Assembly (NCBI RefSeq): GCF_900005765.1
Contig: NC_041692.1
Span: 2,170,001 to 2,234,000 of the forward strand
Source of the DNA: Plasmodium relictum
Lineage: Eukaryota > Apicomplexa > Aconoidasida > Haemosporida > Plasmodiidae
Direction of reading: 5' to 3'
DNA length: 64,000 bases
The notes below the pieces were generated by a model. The model worked only from the letters and a program-made list of their open reading frames with translations, was not told the DNA's origin and did no database searches. Shown piece after piece: positions 23,122-35,462 of this stretch (position 1 is the first letter of the stretch; each line of letters starts with the position of its first letter). The translations under genes and the position numbers were made by a program.

Positions 23122-24801
23122 TTAAAACCCAGCTAAGTCTTTATTATAGAAGTCAATTAATTTTGTATTTTTTATTTTATTATCAGTTATATCTGATGGA
23201 AAATTATATTTTGAATATAATTTATAATATTGTAAATGTTTAATATTTTTTTGTTGCTGATCATTTAAGGGAATAAATTTCAAAGGGGGTGTATATCCTA
23301 ACTGAAGTTTTTTAGCTAATAATTTTCTTAAAACAAATGCTACTTTATGTAATTTTTCTTGTATCATTTCATGGTTGACATTTTTATTTAATAATGAATA
23401 AACAATTTTACAAACAGACCTAGTTGATTTCATTTCAAGGTGATGAATAGAAATAGATAACCCATTTAATAAATAAAATTTAAAGTATGAATTGTTACAA
23501 TTTAATAACTGCTCTAAATGAGTTTGCAAAAGTTTTTCTAATCTTATTTTTCTTCTATTTACGTGATATTTTATTGGATCTAATATATGACGAGCTACAT
23601 TAGGTATTTTCTCCTTTATTATTTTAGAATTCTCTAATTTTTCTTTTCTTATTTTCATTCTTATTCTTGAAACAATTTCATCATATTGATTTTGTTCACA
23701 TATTTTTTCAATTTTATAAGAAAAATTTCCCTCATTTTCATAATAAGGTTTAATATCTTCTTTTACAAGAAATTGATTTTCTTCTTTTCTTTTATTTTCT
23801 TCATCTTTACTTAATTTTAATGAGTTTATAATGCTCTTAGCTTCTTTCTCTGGATTAAGGATATTATTCATTTTAAACCATCTAATTTTTCTATCTAAAT
23901 CGCATTTTTTAATGTATAAATTATTCATATAACTATATTCATCATGTGTCAAATCTTGATACATACTTTTTTCTTTTAGGCTTTCATAATCAAAAATATT
24001 TTTTTTCTCACTATTATTAACATTTTTAAAATTATATTCATCTATATCATTTATATTATTTAAAATGTTTTTATTTATATTTTTTATATTATCATCATAT
24101 GGGTATGCATTGCCCTTTTTTATATCAATTTTATCATTGTAAAAAAAACTATAATTTTTTGACGTAGAGTTACTATTTTTCATTTTTTTTAGAAATTCTT
24201 CATTTTCATCTACTTTTTTAGCATTTATCATTTTTTCTACTTTTCTATTCATAAAACTATTTTTTAATGACTTATTACTTTCTTTATTGAAATTATTAAA
24301 GTAATCATTACATGTACCTTCTTTTTCCAATGAACTATTATTTGTATTACTTCCATTACAAAGAGTTTTCTTTGTATCTCCATTTATTAAATAATTATCA
24401 AAATCATTTGGAACACTTTTTTCCTTATTTATCAATGTTTTTATAGAAGGATTAAAAATTTTCTTTATTTCTTCTAATTTATCATTTTCTACATAGTTCC
24501 CTTTTTTCATCAAAGTTTTTTTCATTTTTTCATTTATTTTACTATTAGCAGGAATTGAATTATTTAAACCAACTATATCTGAAAGATTCTCCTCTATATT
24601 GTCATTTTCAATCATTTGAAAAAAATTTTCATTGGATTCATTTAAATAATCCTTTTTCATATTATTAATACACCAATATAAATGTTTACTTTCTAAATCA
24701 TCGTATTTTTCTTTTTTCTTACTACCTCTAAATGTGCTAAAAAAAAACCTTTTTTTTTTTGAAAAATTTATTATAAGATTTTCAACTTTTATTAAAATCA
24801 T
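23122..24801 (-). CDS. RBFA: Organellar ribosome-binding factor A (RbfA)
   Basis: The C-terminal ~120 residues (about 435-545 of 559) form an RbfA domain: RKIRLEKLLQTHLEQLL, then a KH-like core, then LHKVAFVLRKLLAKKLQLGY and TPPLKFIP, the last two being family hallmarks. RbfA binds the small ribosomal subunit and helps finish 16S-type rRNA, so this copy should act in the mitochondrion or apicoplast. The first ATG in frame is at 24801. The leader (MILIKVENLIINFSKKKRFF) is basic and amphipathic with no clear signal peptide, which favours the mitochondrion. Between leader and domain lie ~400 residues of Asn/Lys/Glu-rich low-complexity sequence, far beyond the ~130 residues of bacterial RbfA. Confidence 0.85.
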   Translation of the reverse strand: MILIKVENLIINFSKKKRFFFSTFRGSKKKEKYDDLESKHLYWCINNMKKDYLNESNENFFQMIENDNIEENLSDIVGLNNSIPANSKINEKMKKTLMKKGNYVENDKLEEIKKIFNPSIKTLINKEKSVPNDFDNYLINGDTKKTLCNGSNTNNSSLEKEGTCNDYFNNFNKESNKSLKNSFMNRKVEKMINAKKVDENEEFLKKMKNSNSTSKNYSFFYNDKIDIKKGNAYPYDDNIKNINKNILNNINDIDEYNFKNVNNSEKKNIFDYESLKEKSMYQDLTHDEYSYMNNLYIKKCDLDRKIRWFKMNNILNPEKEAKSIINSLKLSKDEENKRKEENQFLVKEDIKPYYENEGNFSYKIEKICEQNQYDEIVSRIRMKIRKEKLENSKIIKEKIPNVARHILDPIKYHVNRRKIRLEKLLQTHLEQLLNCNNSYFKFYLLNGLSISIHHLEMKSTRSVCKIVYSLLNKNVNHEMIQEKLHKVAFVLRKLLAKKLQLGYTPPLKFIPLNDQQQKNIKHLQYYKLYSKYNFPSDITDNKIKNTKLIDFYNKDLAGF

Positions 24802-26164
24802 TTTTACAATTAATATATCCTTCAATAATAATAAAAAAAATTATTTTTATAATTATTATATCAAAAGATATTCAATAAAAAAAAAAAAATAAATAAATAA
24901 AGATAAGCCTTTTAAATTTTTATTTCGCATTTTATTGTAGCAGTGTATATTTTTCATTTATAATTATCTTTTTATTTATATGAATAATTCTTATTCTTGC
25001 ATTATTATTTTGTGTGATATTCTTAAAAATTTAATGCAATTAAATATCATTTTATACAATAAAATAAATAGAAACATAATTTCTTAAATTTAATTTTAAT
25101 CTACAATTAATAAAGATAAAAAATTGATAGGTAAATGATATTAAAAATTTAGAAAATATATGAAATTTTAAAAAAATTTCTACAAAAGTATTACAAAAGC
25201 TAATAACAAAAATATTATTTATACAAAAGGATAATTCTTAGAATAACACAGCATGTATAAAAACTTTTAAATATACTAAAATATTATTTTAATTTTTCAA
25301 TATCCAAATAAAATAGCAACTACTACATCATTTTTAAATATGCCATTGTTATTTTTATGTGTTTGAATTATAAAAAGATTAATCATTCAATGAATATTTA
25401 AGAAAATAATAAAATAGTTAATTTTATTATTATTTTTAGTGAATTTTGTATTAAAGAAAATTAAATATAATATTAATTTATAAAACCAAAAAAAAAAAAA
25501 AAAAAAGAAAAAAAAAATAACATAAAAAGAAAAAATAGAAAGAACATTACATTTTTTATTATGTATGTACATATAAGTATTTTTTTAAAGCATTTTTAGA
25601 AACTCAAATGTTTCTATGTAAAATAATTTTTTTTTTTTCTTAATAAAATGAAAAATTTAACCAAAATTTTACGATTATTTCTTTTCTGTGTAAAAAAATA
25701 AATAAAATATTCATTATTTCACATCAGAATAATTCTTTTATAATTTTCTCAAATAAAAAAATAAAAATATATGAACATCCTAAAAACTAAGCAAAATTTT
25801 GCATATATATATATATATATATATATTATTATTAATCAAACATTGCTAAAAGAAAGTTTAAATAAAAAAAAAAAAATAAATAATAAAATAATATAATACA
25901 TCATATGTATTGAAAAGCAAATACAAATTAGTAAATAAAAAGACACGAAAGTTTTTTAATTCAAAGTTTGATAAATAAAAATATGTATATTCAAATGAGT
26001 ATTTAATGAAAAATATATTAAAATATGTTAATTCCTAATTAATGAATAAATATATATATATACATATATATATATATAATACTATAAAAAAAAAAAAAAA
26101 TAGATGAACGTTTATTTGGAATCTAATATAAAAATAAAAACTTAAGTTCAGTAATTTAAATAAA
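24802..26164. other. Spacer and promoter of RbfA
   Basis: About 1.4 kb of homopolymer-rich spacer with an interrupted A/T tract (about 25488-25520) and a (TA)n run. A minus-strand open frame at 25387-25572 is a homopolymer artefact. No gene or RNA seen. Confidence 0.55.
25803..25826. repeat. (TA)n microsatellite
   Basis: Twelve uninterrupted AT dinucleotides in the spacer upstream of RbfA. Confidence 0.9.
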
Positions 26165-29100
26165 TTAATTATTCTGAACACTAAATGATTTAACTAATTT
26201 TATTTTTCTTATATTCCATAATGCCTTAATATGTCTTTCTAAATCTTTTTCTATTGCATCCAATTCCTTATATTTCATATTTCTCATATATGAATTCGTT
26301 AAGAATTCTAAATTTTCTTTATCAATTATTTTTGATTTGTCAGGTATGCTGCTATTTTCTAAAAAAGTTGTTCTATCTTCATTTATTATTAAACTTGATG
26401 GCAATTTTTGTAAATTATTTTCATCCTTTTTTTCTGAGTTAAAATTATTTAATTTAAAATTATTATGCATGTTTACATCATAATTACTATTATCGCATAA
26501 TTTAAGAGAATTAAATTTTGAAAAAATATCATAAATATCATTATTCCCAAAAAACATATCATTACAAATGTTATAAGAATTTTCATTATTTACATTGTTA
26601 CTTTTTTCTTTCAAATTATTTTTATTTTTTTTTGTTTCTTTAATATTTTTATTAGCATCAAAATTATAACAAGGAATATTATTTTGCTTATGAATTTTTT
26701 CTTGTTCTGATTCTTTGTTATAATTTAATGCATTACAATTCATATAATTATTATTATAATTTAATTGATCATAATTTAGGGAGTTATCATTGATTTCAAT
26801 AGCATTATCAATAATTGTTTGTATATCTAAATTTGTGCAATTTTCTGAATTTTTTTCTTTTTCGTTTAAATATTTCATTAAAACATTTTTATTTATATGC
26901 ATGTTATTATCTATAGGATTATTAATTATATTATTTTGAGGATTATTTAATGTTTTATTTAGATTCATATTACTACAATTATTATTACAATTATTTAATG
27001 TACACATATCTAAATCCTCTTCATTACTTATTTCATCAAATTTATGAAAATGCTCTTTTAGTGATAAAGAGTTGTATAGATGGGTGTTTAATATATTATC
27101 AGATGCTGTAGTAGTCGTAGCTGTTGTTTTTGTTGTTTCAGTTGTCATGTTCTTATTTAAATGATTTTCTTCATTTACTTCATTAGAACTGTTTAAAAAT
27201 TTTTTATTTTCTTCATACATTACTTTATTCTTTTCTTCTTTACTTTTAAATAACTCGCTATTAAACGTAGAAGGTATTTTATTATCAATAGTATTTTTTA
27301 CATACTCATTTAAAATATTATCATCAATGTACATAAGATCATAGTTATTTGATAAATTGCTGATATTTTCACAACGATTTTGTAAAATGTAATTATTTGT
27401 TAAACATTTTAATTGAAAGCATGAGTTATTATTTACTATGTTTTCTTTAGTTTGATCTAATATAGTGTCTACAGTATAAAAATTCTTGTTTTTATTATCA
27501 TTTCTTTCATTTAATAATTTGTTTTCTTTTTTATTTATGAACGTTTTATTGAGATCTTTATCTATTGGAGAATTGTAATTAGAATTAATTTTAAAGTTTT
27601 CTTTTTGGTTATTCTTTTTTAGTTGTTGCTGCTGCAATTTAGATGTTCTTGAAAAAGTTGATTTGTAAGGAAATTTATTTTTGCCGTCAATAGTATCTTC
27701 ATTTAAGATATTACTGGTTGTTCCATTAGAGGTAATACCAGATTTATTTATATTATTATTTGATTTGCTATTATAATCTATATTATTGTTTATTACATTA
27801 GGATTGTTGGATATATTTTTATTTAACATATTATTTATTGAGTTTTTAGTTAATTTATTGTGTAAATTTAAAGCTTTACTTAAATTATATTCTTCTGAAT
27901 TATTAGAATTCATAGATAGATTATCTGGTATTAAAAATTGCCCTGTTTTCTTGAATTGAATTTTAAGTTTTTTGAAATTAATGTTAATAGATCGTTGCAC
28001 AAGTTGAAATGTAGAATTAAGATTAGATAATTCAACAAACGCATATCCATCTTGCCTATCAATATTAACTACATATCCATTATCTAGATTCATATTAATT
28101 GTATCTCTTAATTGCATATTAGTGATATCGTCACTTAGGTTGGATACATAAACGCTTCTACCATATGAATTATCAGGTCTTGTACTTATATCAAATCTAG
28201 GTCCAATATTAGCTCTTTCTTCATTGTTTCTCGAATTCTTATTTAATTTATTAGAGTCATTTTTTTCTTCCTTAGATGAATTTTTTTCATTTTGTATTCT
28301 TGCTTTTTTTAAGCAATCCATTATAGAAATACCAACGTGATACTTGAGGCAAAATCTACATTTCATAGGGCAGTCATTTCCTCTGTGAGATATATTATGG
28401 CAGTTGGGGCATACAAAAGAATTATTAGGACATAAGGGCATGGGGTGATCTAATGAATCACAACTTAAACATAATCTTCCTTGCATAAATGCTTCTAACA
28501 TTTGAGAATTATTTAATATTACAGGTCTCTCTACACACATATTTTCATTCAAATGTTTTTTGAGGGTATTAGAATCAAAATTTTCTTTTGCATTAGCCAT
28601 ACTATTGCGAATATTATGATTCATATCATTTCCTGTAGCTTTACTCATAGAATTATTTAAATTATATTTGTTTGTAGTATTGATTACAGCATTTTTATTT
28701 ACACTTGTATTATTTACATTTGATTTACCAATAGAATTATTCTGACCATTTATAAAGGCTTTATTTATTAAACTATTTTTTATATCATTAATATATGAGG
28801 TGTTCATCAAATTATTTATATATGATTTATTTAATAAATTACTGTTCACATCATTTAAATTATATTTATTCATTAAATTACTATTTATATCATTCATTGT
28901 TGATTTATTTAACGAATTGTTATTTATGTATGTTTGCATATTACCCAAATAACTTGATACATTGTTCACTATGCTATTATTATGTGTGTTTTTTATTTTT
29001 AAAAAATTTATACCTTCATTTGTTCTATTTCTATTTGCATTCATAGCATTTTTAGAATTATTTAATGATCCATTATTTATTGATTCATTTTTCTCTTCAT

Positions 29101-29804
29101 ATTTATCACTGAACATATTATACATGTTATTTTTTAGTATATTCAATGTATTGTTTAAATTAATTAGATCATTTCTACTTGTTTCTTCTATATTAATCTT
29201 ACTACTACCTATCCCGTTGAATAATACGTAATTTTCATCTAATGGAATATTAGTTTCATTAAGAAGTATATCCATTTCATTATTATGAGTATTATTTTTC
29301 AGAATGTTTAAGTTATCTGAATCATGGTTTTTGCCAGTTAAATAATTTTTTGAAATGTTCAAATTATTTTTATTATTTACATTATTTTTAATTAAAGCAG
29401 TGTTATTAATAATATTTTTCAAAAAATTGTTGCTATTTATTTCTATATTATTTTTAAAATTTGCATTATTAATGTTATTCAAGCCTAAATGCAAATTTTT
29501 CGTTTTTACATCATTATTATTTTTTATATTATTCTTGTTTTCATTTTTGTTATTCATATTTTTGTTAACGCTATTTCTATTTTTATTATTCTTTTTATTT
29601 ATATTTTTGTTTCTGTTATTCTTATTATTTTTATTATTTTTATTATCATTGTTATCAGCCTCTTCATTATTATTTTCATTATCTTCTTCATTATTGTTAT
29701 TTACACTATCATTATTATTGTCATTATCAATCTTATTATTGTCATCATCCTCTTCATTACTATTTTCATTATCTTCTTCATTATTGCTATTTGCATTAGT
29801 ATGA

Positions 29805-29883
<79 letters not shown>

Positions 29884-31588
29884 CATTGTTATTATTATTA
29901 TTATTATCATTGTTATTATTATTGTTATTATCATTGTTATTATTATTGTTATTTTCATTGTTATTATTATTGTTATTGTCATTATTATTATTATTGTTAT
30001 TGTCATTATTATCATTATTATCATTATTATTATTGTTATTATCATTATTGTTATTAGTATTATCATCATTATTATTGTTGTTAGTATTATCATTATTATC
30101 ATTATTATTATTGCTATTATCATTATTGTTATTAGTATTATCATCATTATTATTGTTGTTAGTATTATCATTATTATTAGTATTGTCAAAATTATTCTTA
30201 TTATCGTTATAATTATCCTTACTGTTATTATTATGATCATTATTTCTATTTTTATTATAATTATTTATTTCATTATTATTATTATGATCATTATCTTCAT
30301 TATTATTATTACAATGATTATTTTCATTATTATTATTGTCATTATAATTACAATTATCATTATTACCATTATTATAATTATTATTAATATTTTTTATATA
30401 ATTGATATCCGTATTACGATTATTGTTATAATCAGAAATTTTATTTGAATTTAAAATTATTTGATTTTCAATAATTTTATATACTTCATCATAATTTCTA
30501 TTTAGGCATTTTTTATAATTATCATTTATTATGTTAATTTGTTCACTATTTTCACAATTACTGGGATACTTTGCATCATTATTTGTGTTTATTTCTAATT
30601 CATTGTTTGAATTATTCGTTATAGAATTAAAATTATTTAAAAAGTTATGTAAAAATTTGGTATTTTCTACTTCATATATTTGTCCATTTTGTTTTTGTGC
30701 ATTTAAGTCATTAAATATATTTGTGATATTATTTTCATTTTCTATTTTTTTCCTAACATTATTATTGTTTATTTTACTATTTTCATTTAAGTTATATGGA
30801 AAATCACTATTTAAGCCGCTTATATTTCTTTCTTTATAGTAAAAATTATTATTTTTTTCATCAAAAAAATTTATTTTGTTGTTATTAATACTATAATTAT
30901 AATTAGAATATTTACTGTTGTTATTTGTATTATTATTATATGTATTACTATTAGAGTTATTATTAATTATACTATTACTATCATTATTATTTATATCTTT
31001 ATAACTTTTACTATTAATACTATTATTATTCATATTATTATTACTAATAATAATGTTTCTGCTATTATTTATATTATTTTTATTAGCTATAGTATTCGTA
31101 TTTTCTTCTTTACTATTATTATTTGTTCTCGAATTATTTAAATGGCCATCTATTCCATTTTTATTATTCAAAGTGTTACTTATTATGCTACTGATGATAT
31201 TATCATTTATGTTAATATTATTGTTTTCATGTGTATTGCTATTAATGGTATTGTTATTTCTATTTTTTTGGATGTTTCTTTTATTTATTATGTTATCCAT
31301 TGAAGTAATGTTATTTTTTTCATTTACAAAGGATCCATTTTCATTAGTTCTATTTATATGTAATTTATTTACAGGCTTATTTAATAATGAATCATTTTTA
31401 TTTTGATCGACTAAATTAAATAAATTTATATTAATGTTTTCATTTAAAGAAATATTATTATCAATATTTGTGTTTATGTGGATTTCTTCGCATTTATAAT
31501 AAGGAGAATCTTCATTATTCATTAATCTATTATTTATATAATAAAAATTGTGATTGTAAAAATTATTGGCTGTAGTAATTTTATTCAT
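26165..31588 (-). CDS. Asn-rich RNA-binding protein with triple zinc knuckle and RRM
   Basis: A single-exon gene of 1807 codons starting with ATG at 31588. The first ~1030 residues are dominated by Asn, with an Asn/Asp tract (residues ~430-640). A compact cysteine-rich block follows near residues 1036-1095. Two fingers fit CX2CX4HX4C (CLSCDSLDHPMPLC and CPNCHNISHRGNDC); a third is a variant, CRFCLKYHVGISIMDC. After a short charged linker comes an RRM (about 1140-1220) starting RSVYVSNLSDDITNMQLRDT with the RNP2-like VYVSNL and RNP1-like GYAFVEL. The remaining ~590 residues are again Asn-rich. The combination points to an RNA-binding regulator; its target is unknown. It has an exceptionally long upstream spacer. 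Family-level RNA binding is well supported. Confidence 0.9.
29640..30400 (-). repeat. Asn/Asp codon repeat tract with pure (ATT)n core
   Basis: A region of AAT, AAC and GAT codons on the minus strand, with an uninterrupted (ATT)n core at 29807-29883 (about 25 Asn). Because the unit is three bases, all frames stay open and give long false frames of Ile, Leu or Ile/Met on either strand. Confidence 0.95.
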
Positions 31589-34062
31589 TTTTTCTTCTTT
31601 GTTAATGAAATGATAATTTTAAAAAAACATATATATTATAATTTATTTTTTTTTATCTAAAAAAATCATATTATTCTATGATTAAATTTTTTTTTTATTT
31701 ATTTAAATATACTACAGAACTCTTATTCATTATATAAATTTAGATAAAAAATAGAAAATAAGTAAATAAATGTAAAAAAAATTAATGCATTTAATATATG
31801 TATATAGACAATTTTTCATGATTTTTCTATTAACATATATATTTGTTTATATTTATATCATAATAATATAAAGATAAAAAATTTAATTGTTACAAAATAC
31901 TTGAGAAGTAAAAAAAAAAAAAAATTAGCATATGATAAAAATATAAAATGTATTTTTTGTTATTTTATTATTGTTGTCCTCTTTCAATTATATCCCATAT
32001 TTTTTTCTTTTTTTACTTACTATACACAATTATATGAATGTATATATAATTTTTTTTAATTCTAGACAACACTCACTTTTCTGTTTTTTTTTTTTTTTTT
32101 ATTAATCAAAATTCTTAATTTACAATATTTAGCTTTATTAGTTATATGTAAATGAAATAATACAACATTGATAAATAACTTCTTTCAAATTTAATTAAAA
32201 AAAATGGTAGTAAAAATATAAAGAGAGTATAAAATATAAATACATTTTAAACGCAATATATAGATGAAGTGTAAAATAGGAATAATTAAAATAATGGAGA
32301 AAAAAAAATCCTTGTTCAGAAATAAAATGATATTATATATACAAATTATAGTATTCAAAAAAAAAAAGAAATATAAGAATGTTTTATGTAAATGAAACTA
32401 TATTTAAAAATAAAAATTAAATAATTTTGTTGCAACATATAAATTTTAAATTATAATTAAAAATAATTTCATATATTATTTTATTTTACACATAAAATAT
32501 CTATCCATATATATATATGAATGCATTTTTATAGAATAAAATCATTTAAATAAAGCTAAAATTCCTTAAAAGTATGCTTATTACAAAAATTTTTTCTTTT
32601 TAATTTAATTTAAAGTAGTAATTAAACAAAATAGAGGGCAATAAAAAATTAAAGAAAAAAAATTTTTTTTTTATTAATTATTAATGTTATTAAAACATAA
32701 TAATAATATAAAAAAAAATCTATGTATATTGTTAAAAATGGGTAGCTAAGATAAAAAAAAAAATAACTTAAACAAAAATAATTGACATATATAAAATAGC
32801 CATAAAACATAACTATTCAAAAAAAAGTGAAATGAATCAAATTATTCAAGTAAAATAAAAAATTCATAATAAAATAAATCTTTAAAAAAAATAGTTGTAA
32901 AAATAATATTTTTAAATAAAAATGTATTACATTTTTTTTATGTAAAATATGACCTATATCCTATTAATTATTTTTAAAAATAAATAAAATATAAATTAAG
33001 ATGAAAAGTGTTAAAGCTAAACACATTTATTGCATAATAAATACAAAACTATTACATATATAGTACATACTAATAAGTGAAATAAAAAAAAAATTTTTTT
33101 AGGATTTTAAATATACATAAATGTATTTTTATAGAGAAAGAAAAAAAAAAAATGAAGAAAAAAAAAACAAAAAAAAATTTTTTAATATAATATCAAACTG
33201 TATTATTTACACAATGCAAAAATAAAAGTATCCAATTATTTTAAAATTACCATTTAGTGTTATGAATTAATCTAAAATGTTAGATTTAATCTAGGTATTA
33301 TTTTTAAACAAAATTATGAAATATATAAAAAATGTTAAAACGCAAAAAAAATGGACAAAAAAAAAATGTGTATAAAAATTAGAAACTTCAAGTTTATTTT
33401 TTAATGAACAAAAAAGGTATAAAAAAAAAGAAAAGAATATATCAATGATTCGATAAATATATAAAATACATTCTTCTAAGTATATATGTATAGAAAAAAA
33501 TATTTCATCATTCACATATAAATAATTTATACATATGCAAATACAAAAAATTATAAAAGAATGAATAATTATTTTATTATTCAAAAAATATTAAATATTT
33601 TAAATATAAATAATATAATTGCTAAAAAAAAAAAAATTATACTACACGAAAAAATAAAAAGAAAATTTATGTACATGCTCATATATATATATATATATAT
33701 AATCTTTGTTGCTATATTATATGAATAAAACAGAAGAATAATTATAAAAACTTTTTCTACATATATGCAACTTTATATAAAAATAAATATAAGGATGATA
33801 TATAAAATGTATATTCGAGTTTCTGATATGGTTATAATTTATTTTATGCAAATTTTTTTGTATTTTTTTTCTATGTACATATTCTTTTAAATAATTTTTT
33901 ATAGTACAAAAATTTTATATGTATTTTTAAGTTAAATGAAAAAGAAAAAATTAGATTACAATATTTACAAATATAAATAGCATTCATAAATCTTGTTCAT
34001 GCAAACATTTTTTATATTTTTGTGCATGTTATGTTTTACGTAGAGCCAAGGTATATTAAAAT

Positions 34063-34088
34063 TTTAAGTATATACATATATACTTAAA
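34063..34088. repeat. Perfect 12-bp inverted repeat with 2-base loop
   Basis: TTTAAGTATATA, then CA, then TATATACTTAAA. It can form a cruciform or an RNA hairpin. In AT-rich DNA such palindromes arise by chance, but 12 exact pairs is at the long end. Confidence 0.6.
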
Positions 34089-35298
34089 TATGTATGCATA
34101 TACATATATATAATGAAGTATAAGTTATAAAAGAACTTCTCAAGTGTAAGGTGAAAAATATACAGGTTTTTATAAAATAGAAAAAGTATCTGTTATCAAT
34201 TACGTTACAATAAATTAAAAAAAAATTAAGAGATAAATAAATATATTAATAGAAATATGAATAAAATAAAAATATATATATATACTTCCTGGTTTCAATA
34301 TTAACTTTTAATATTATAGAATTGTGCTTTGTATTTGTTATATAAAATGTTTCTTCTATTTTTTAGATATTCATTTATAAAATACAAAACTTTAGCATTT
34401 TTCATTAAATACTGTTCTAATGAATTTTATAATTAAAGATAAATAATTTATGTTATACATGTGATATTCTGATATATTACAATAATGTTATTTGACAAAA
34501 AGTTATGAAATATAAAATTATTTCGATTTAAAGAATATAGATTTAAAAATATAAACACATAACTTTAAACAATTCAATGTTTAAAATTTATAAATGAAAA
34601 ATACCTCTACTTAAAAGGTCAAATGTTAAATATTATTACTAAAATAAAAAATTGTAAAAAGATTTATTAATCCTATAAAGATACAATAATATAAAAGTTT
34701 ATGATAACTTATATAAAAATAAAAAAAAATACAAACGACAATAAAAAGAATGTGGTATTGTGTTCATGAAAAAAAAAAAATTAAAATTATAATTTTAAAT
34801 TTATAAAGTTCCATATGAATTGAGGAGTTATTTAAATATGATAAAAAATAAAAAATAAAAAAAAATGAAATATAAAAAATTATAAAAAATGAAATAAAAT
34901 AAAACTATAACATTGATGTTAAAATTTTTTTTTTAAAATAACGTCGCTCAATGATAATTATAAAAATGTCGAAAACAAAATTTTTGAAAAAAAACGTTTA
35001 CTTATTTTTAGAGCTATTGCTCTCAATTTTAATTTTTTAATGATCAGAAGTACAGCTGAATATAAAATTATATGGGGAAAGGGAAAAAAAAAGTACATAC
35101 GCATAGCAAACATGTTATAAATATTAGCTAGCATATTTACTTATTTTGCATAAGAATGTAAAAAAAAAAAAAAAGTTATGAACATGCTCACAAATAATTT
35201 CACAAAAATATCTAGCTACACAGTATTTTTTTTTCTTTCATTTTTTGTGTGTATATTATAATGTGCATAATTTGATAAGAAATTATACATTTATAATG

Positions 35299-35339
35299 GT
35301 TTTGTTTTGTTTTTGTTTTGTTTTATTTTGTTTTGTTTA
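35299..35339. repeat. Imperfect (TTTTG)n microsatellite
   Basis: GTTTTGTTTTGTTTTTG-type pentamer repeat with one TTTTA and one six-base variant, directly upstream of the ordered element at 35384. Confidence 0.85.
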
Positions 35340-35383
35340 TTTTATTTTTATTTTATTATTTTTTTTTCATTAAAAAATATCAT

Positions 35384-35462
35384 TTTTTTGTGTACAAGCC
35401 CTAATTTTGGGCTTTGAAAATTAAAGCTTTTTTTTGGTGAAGATCTAGTTCTTGTATACGTA
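35384..35462. other. Ordered element: possible minus-strand 3' exon or structured RNA
   Basis: Read on the minus strand, the segment down to 35348 encodes a varied, non-homopolymer peptide (RSSPKKSFNFQSPKLGLVHK, then KMIFFNEKKIIK and stop), preceded by possible acceptors ACAAG and ACTAG. Read as plus-strand RNA, GTGTACAA pairs with TTGTATAC (one G-U), enclosing GCCC-TAATTTT-GGGC and GCTTT-GAAAATT-AAAGC hairpins that share two bases. I cannot decide between the two readings. Confidence 0.3.

Noticed and set aside
29489-30448. Plus-strand 319-codon frame, nearly all Ile
   Set aside because: Shadow of the Asn/Asp codon repeat on the minus strand; same for the Leu-rich frame at 29886-30212 and the Ile/Met-rich minus frame at 29701-30240.
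33291-33584. 97-codon minus-strand frame
   Set aside because: Starts with TTG, not ATG, and is Ile/Phe/Tyr-rich as expected of AT spacer; no splice partner seen.
35384-35462. tRNA gene
   Set aside because: The two 7-base-loop hairpins resemble T and anticodon arms, but their stems overlap and no D arm, TTCRA loop or proper acceptor is present.
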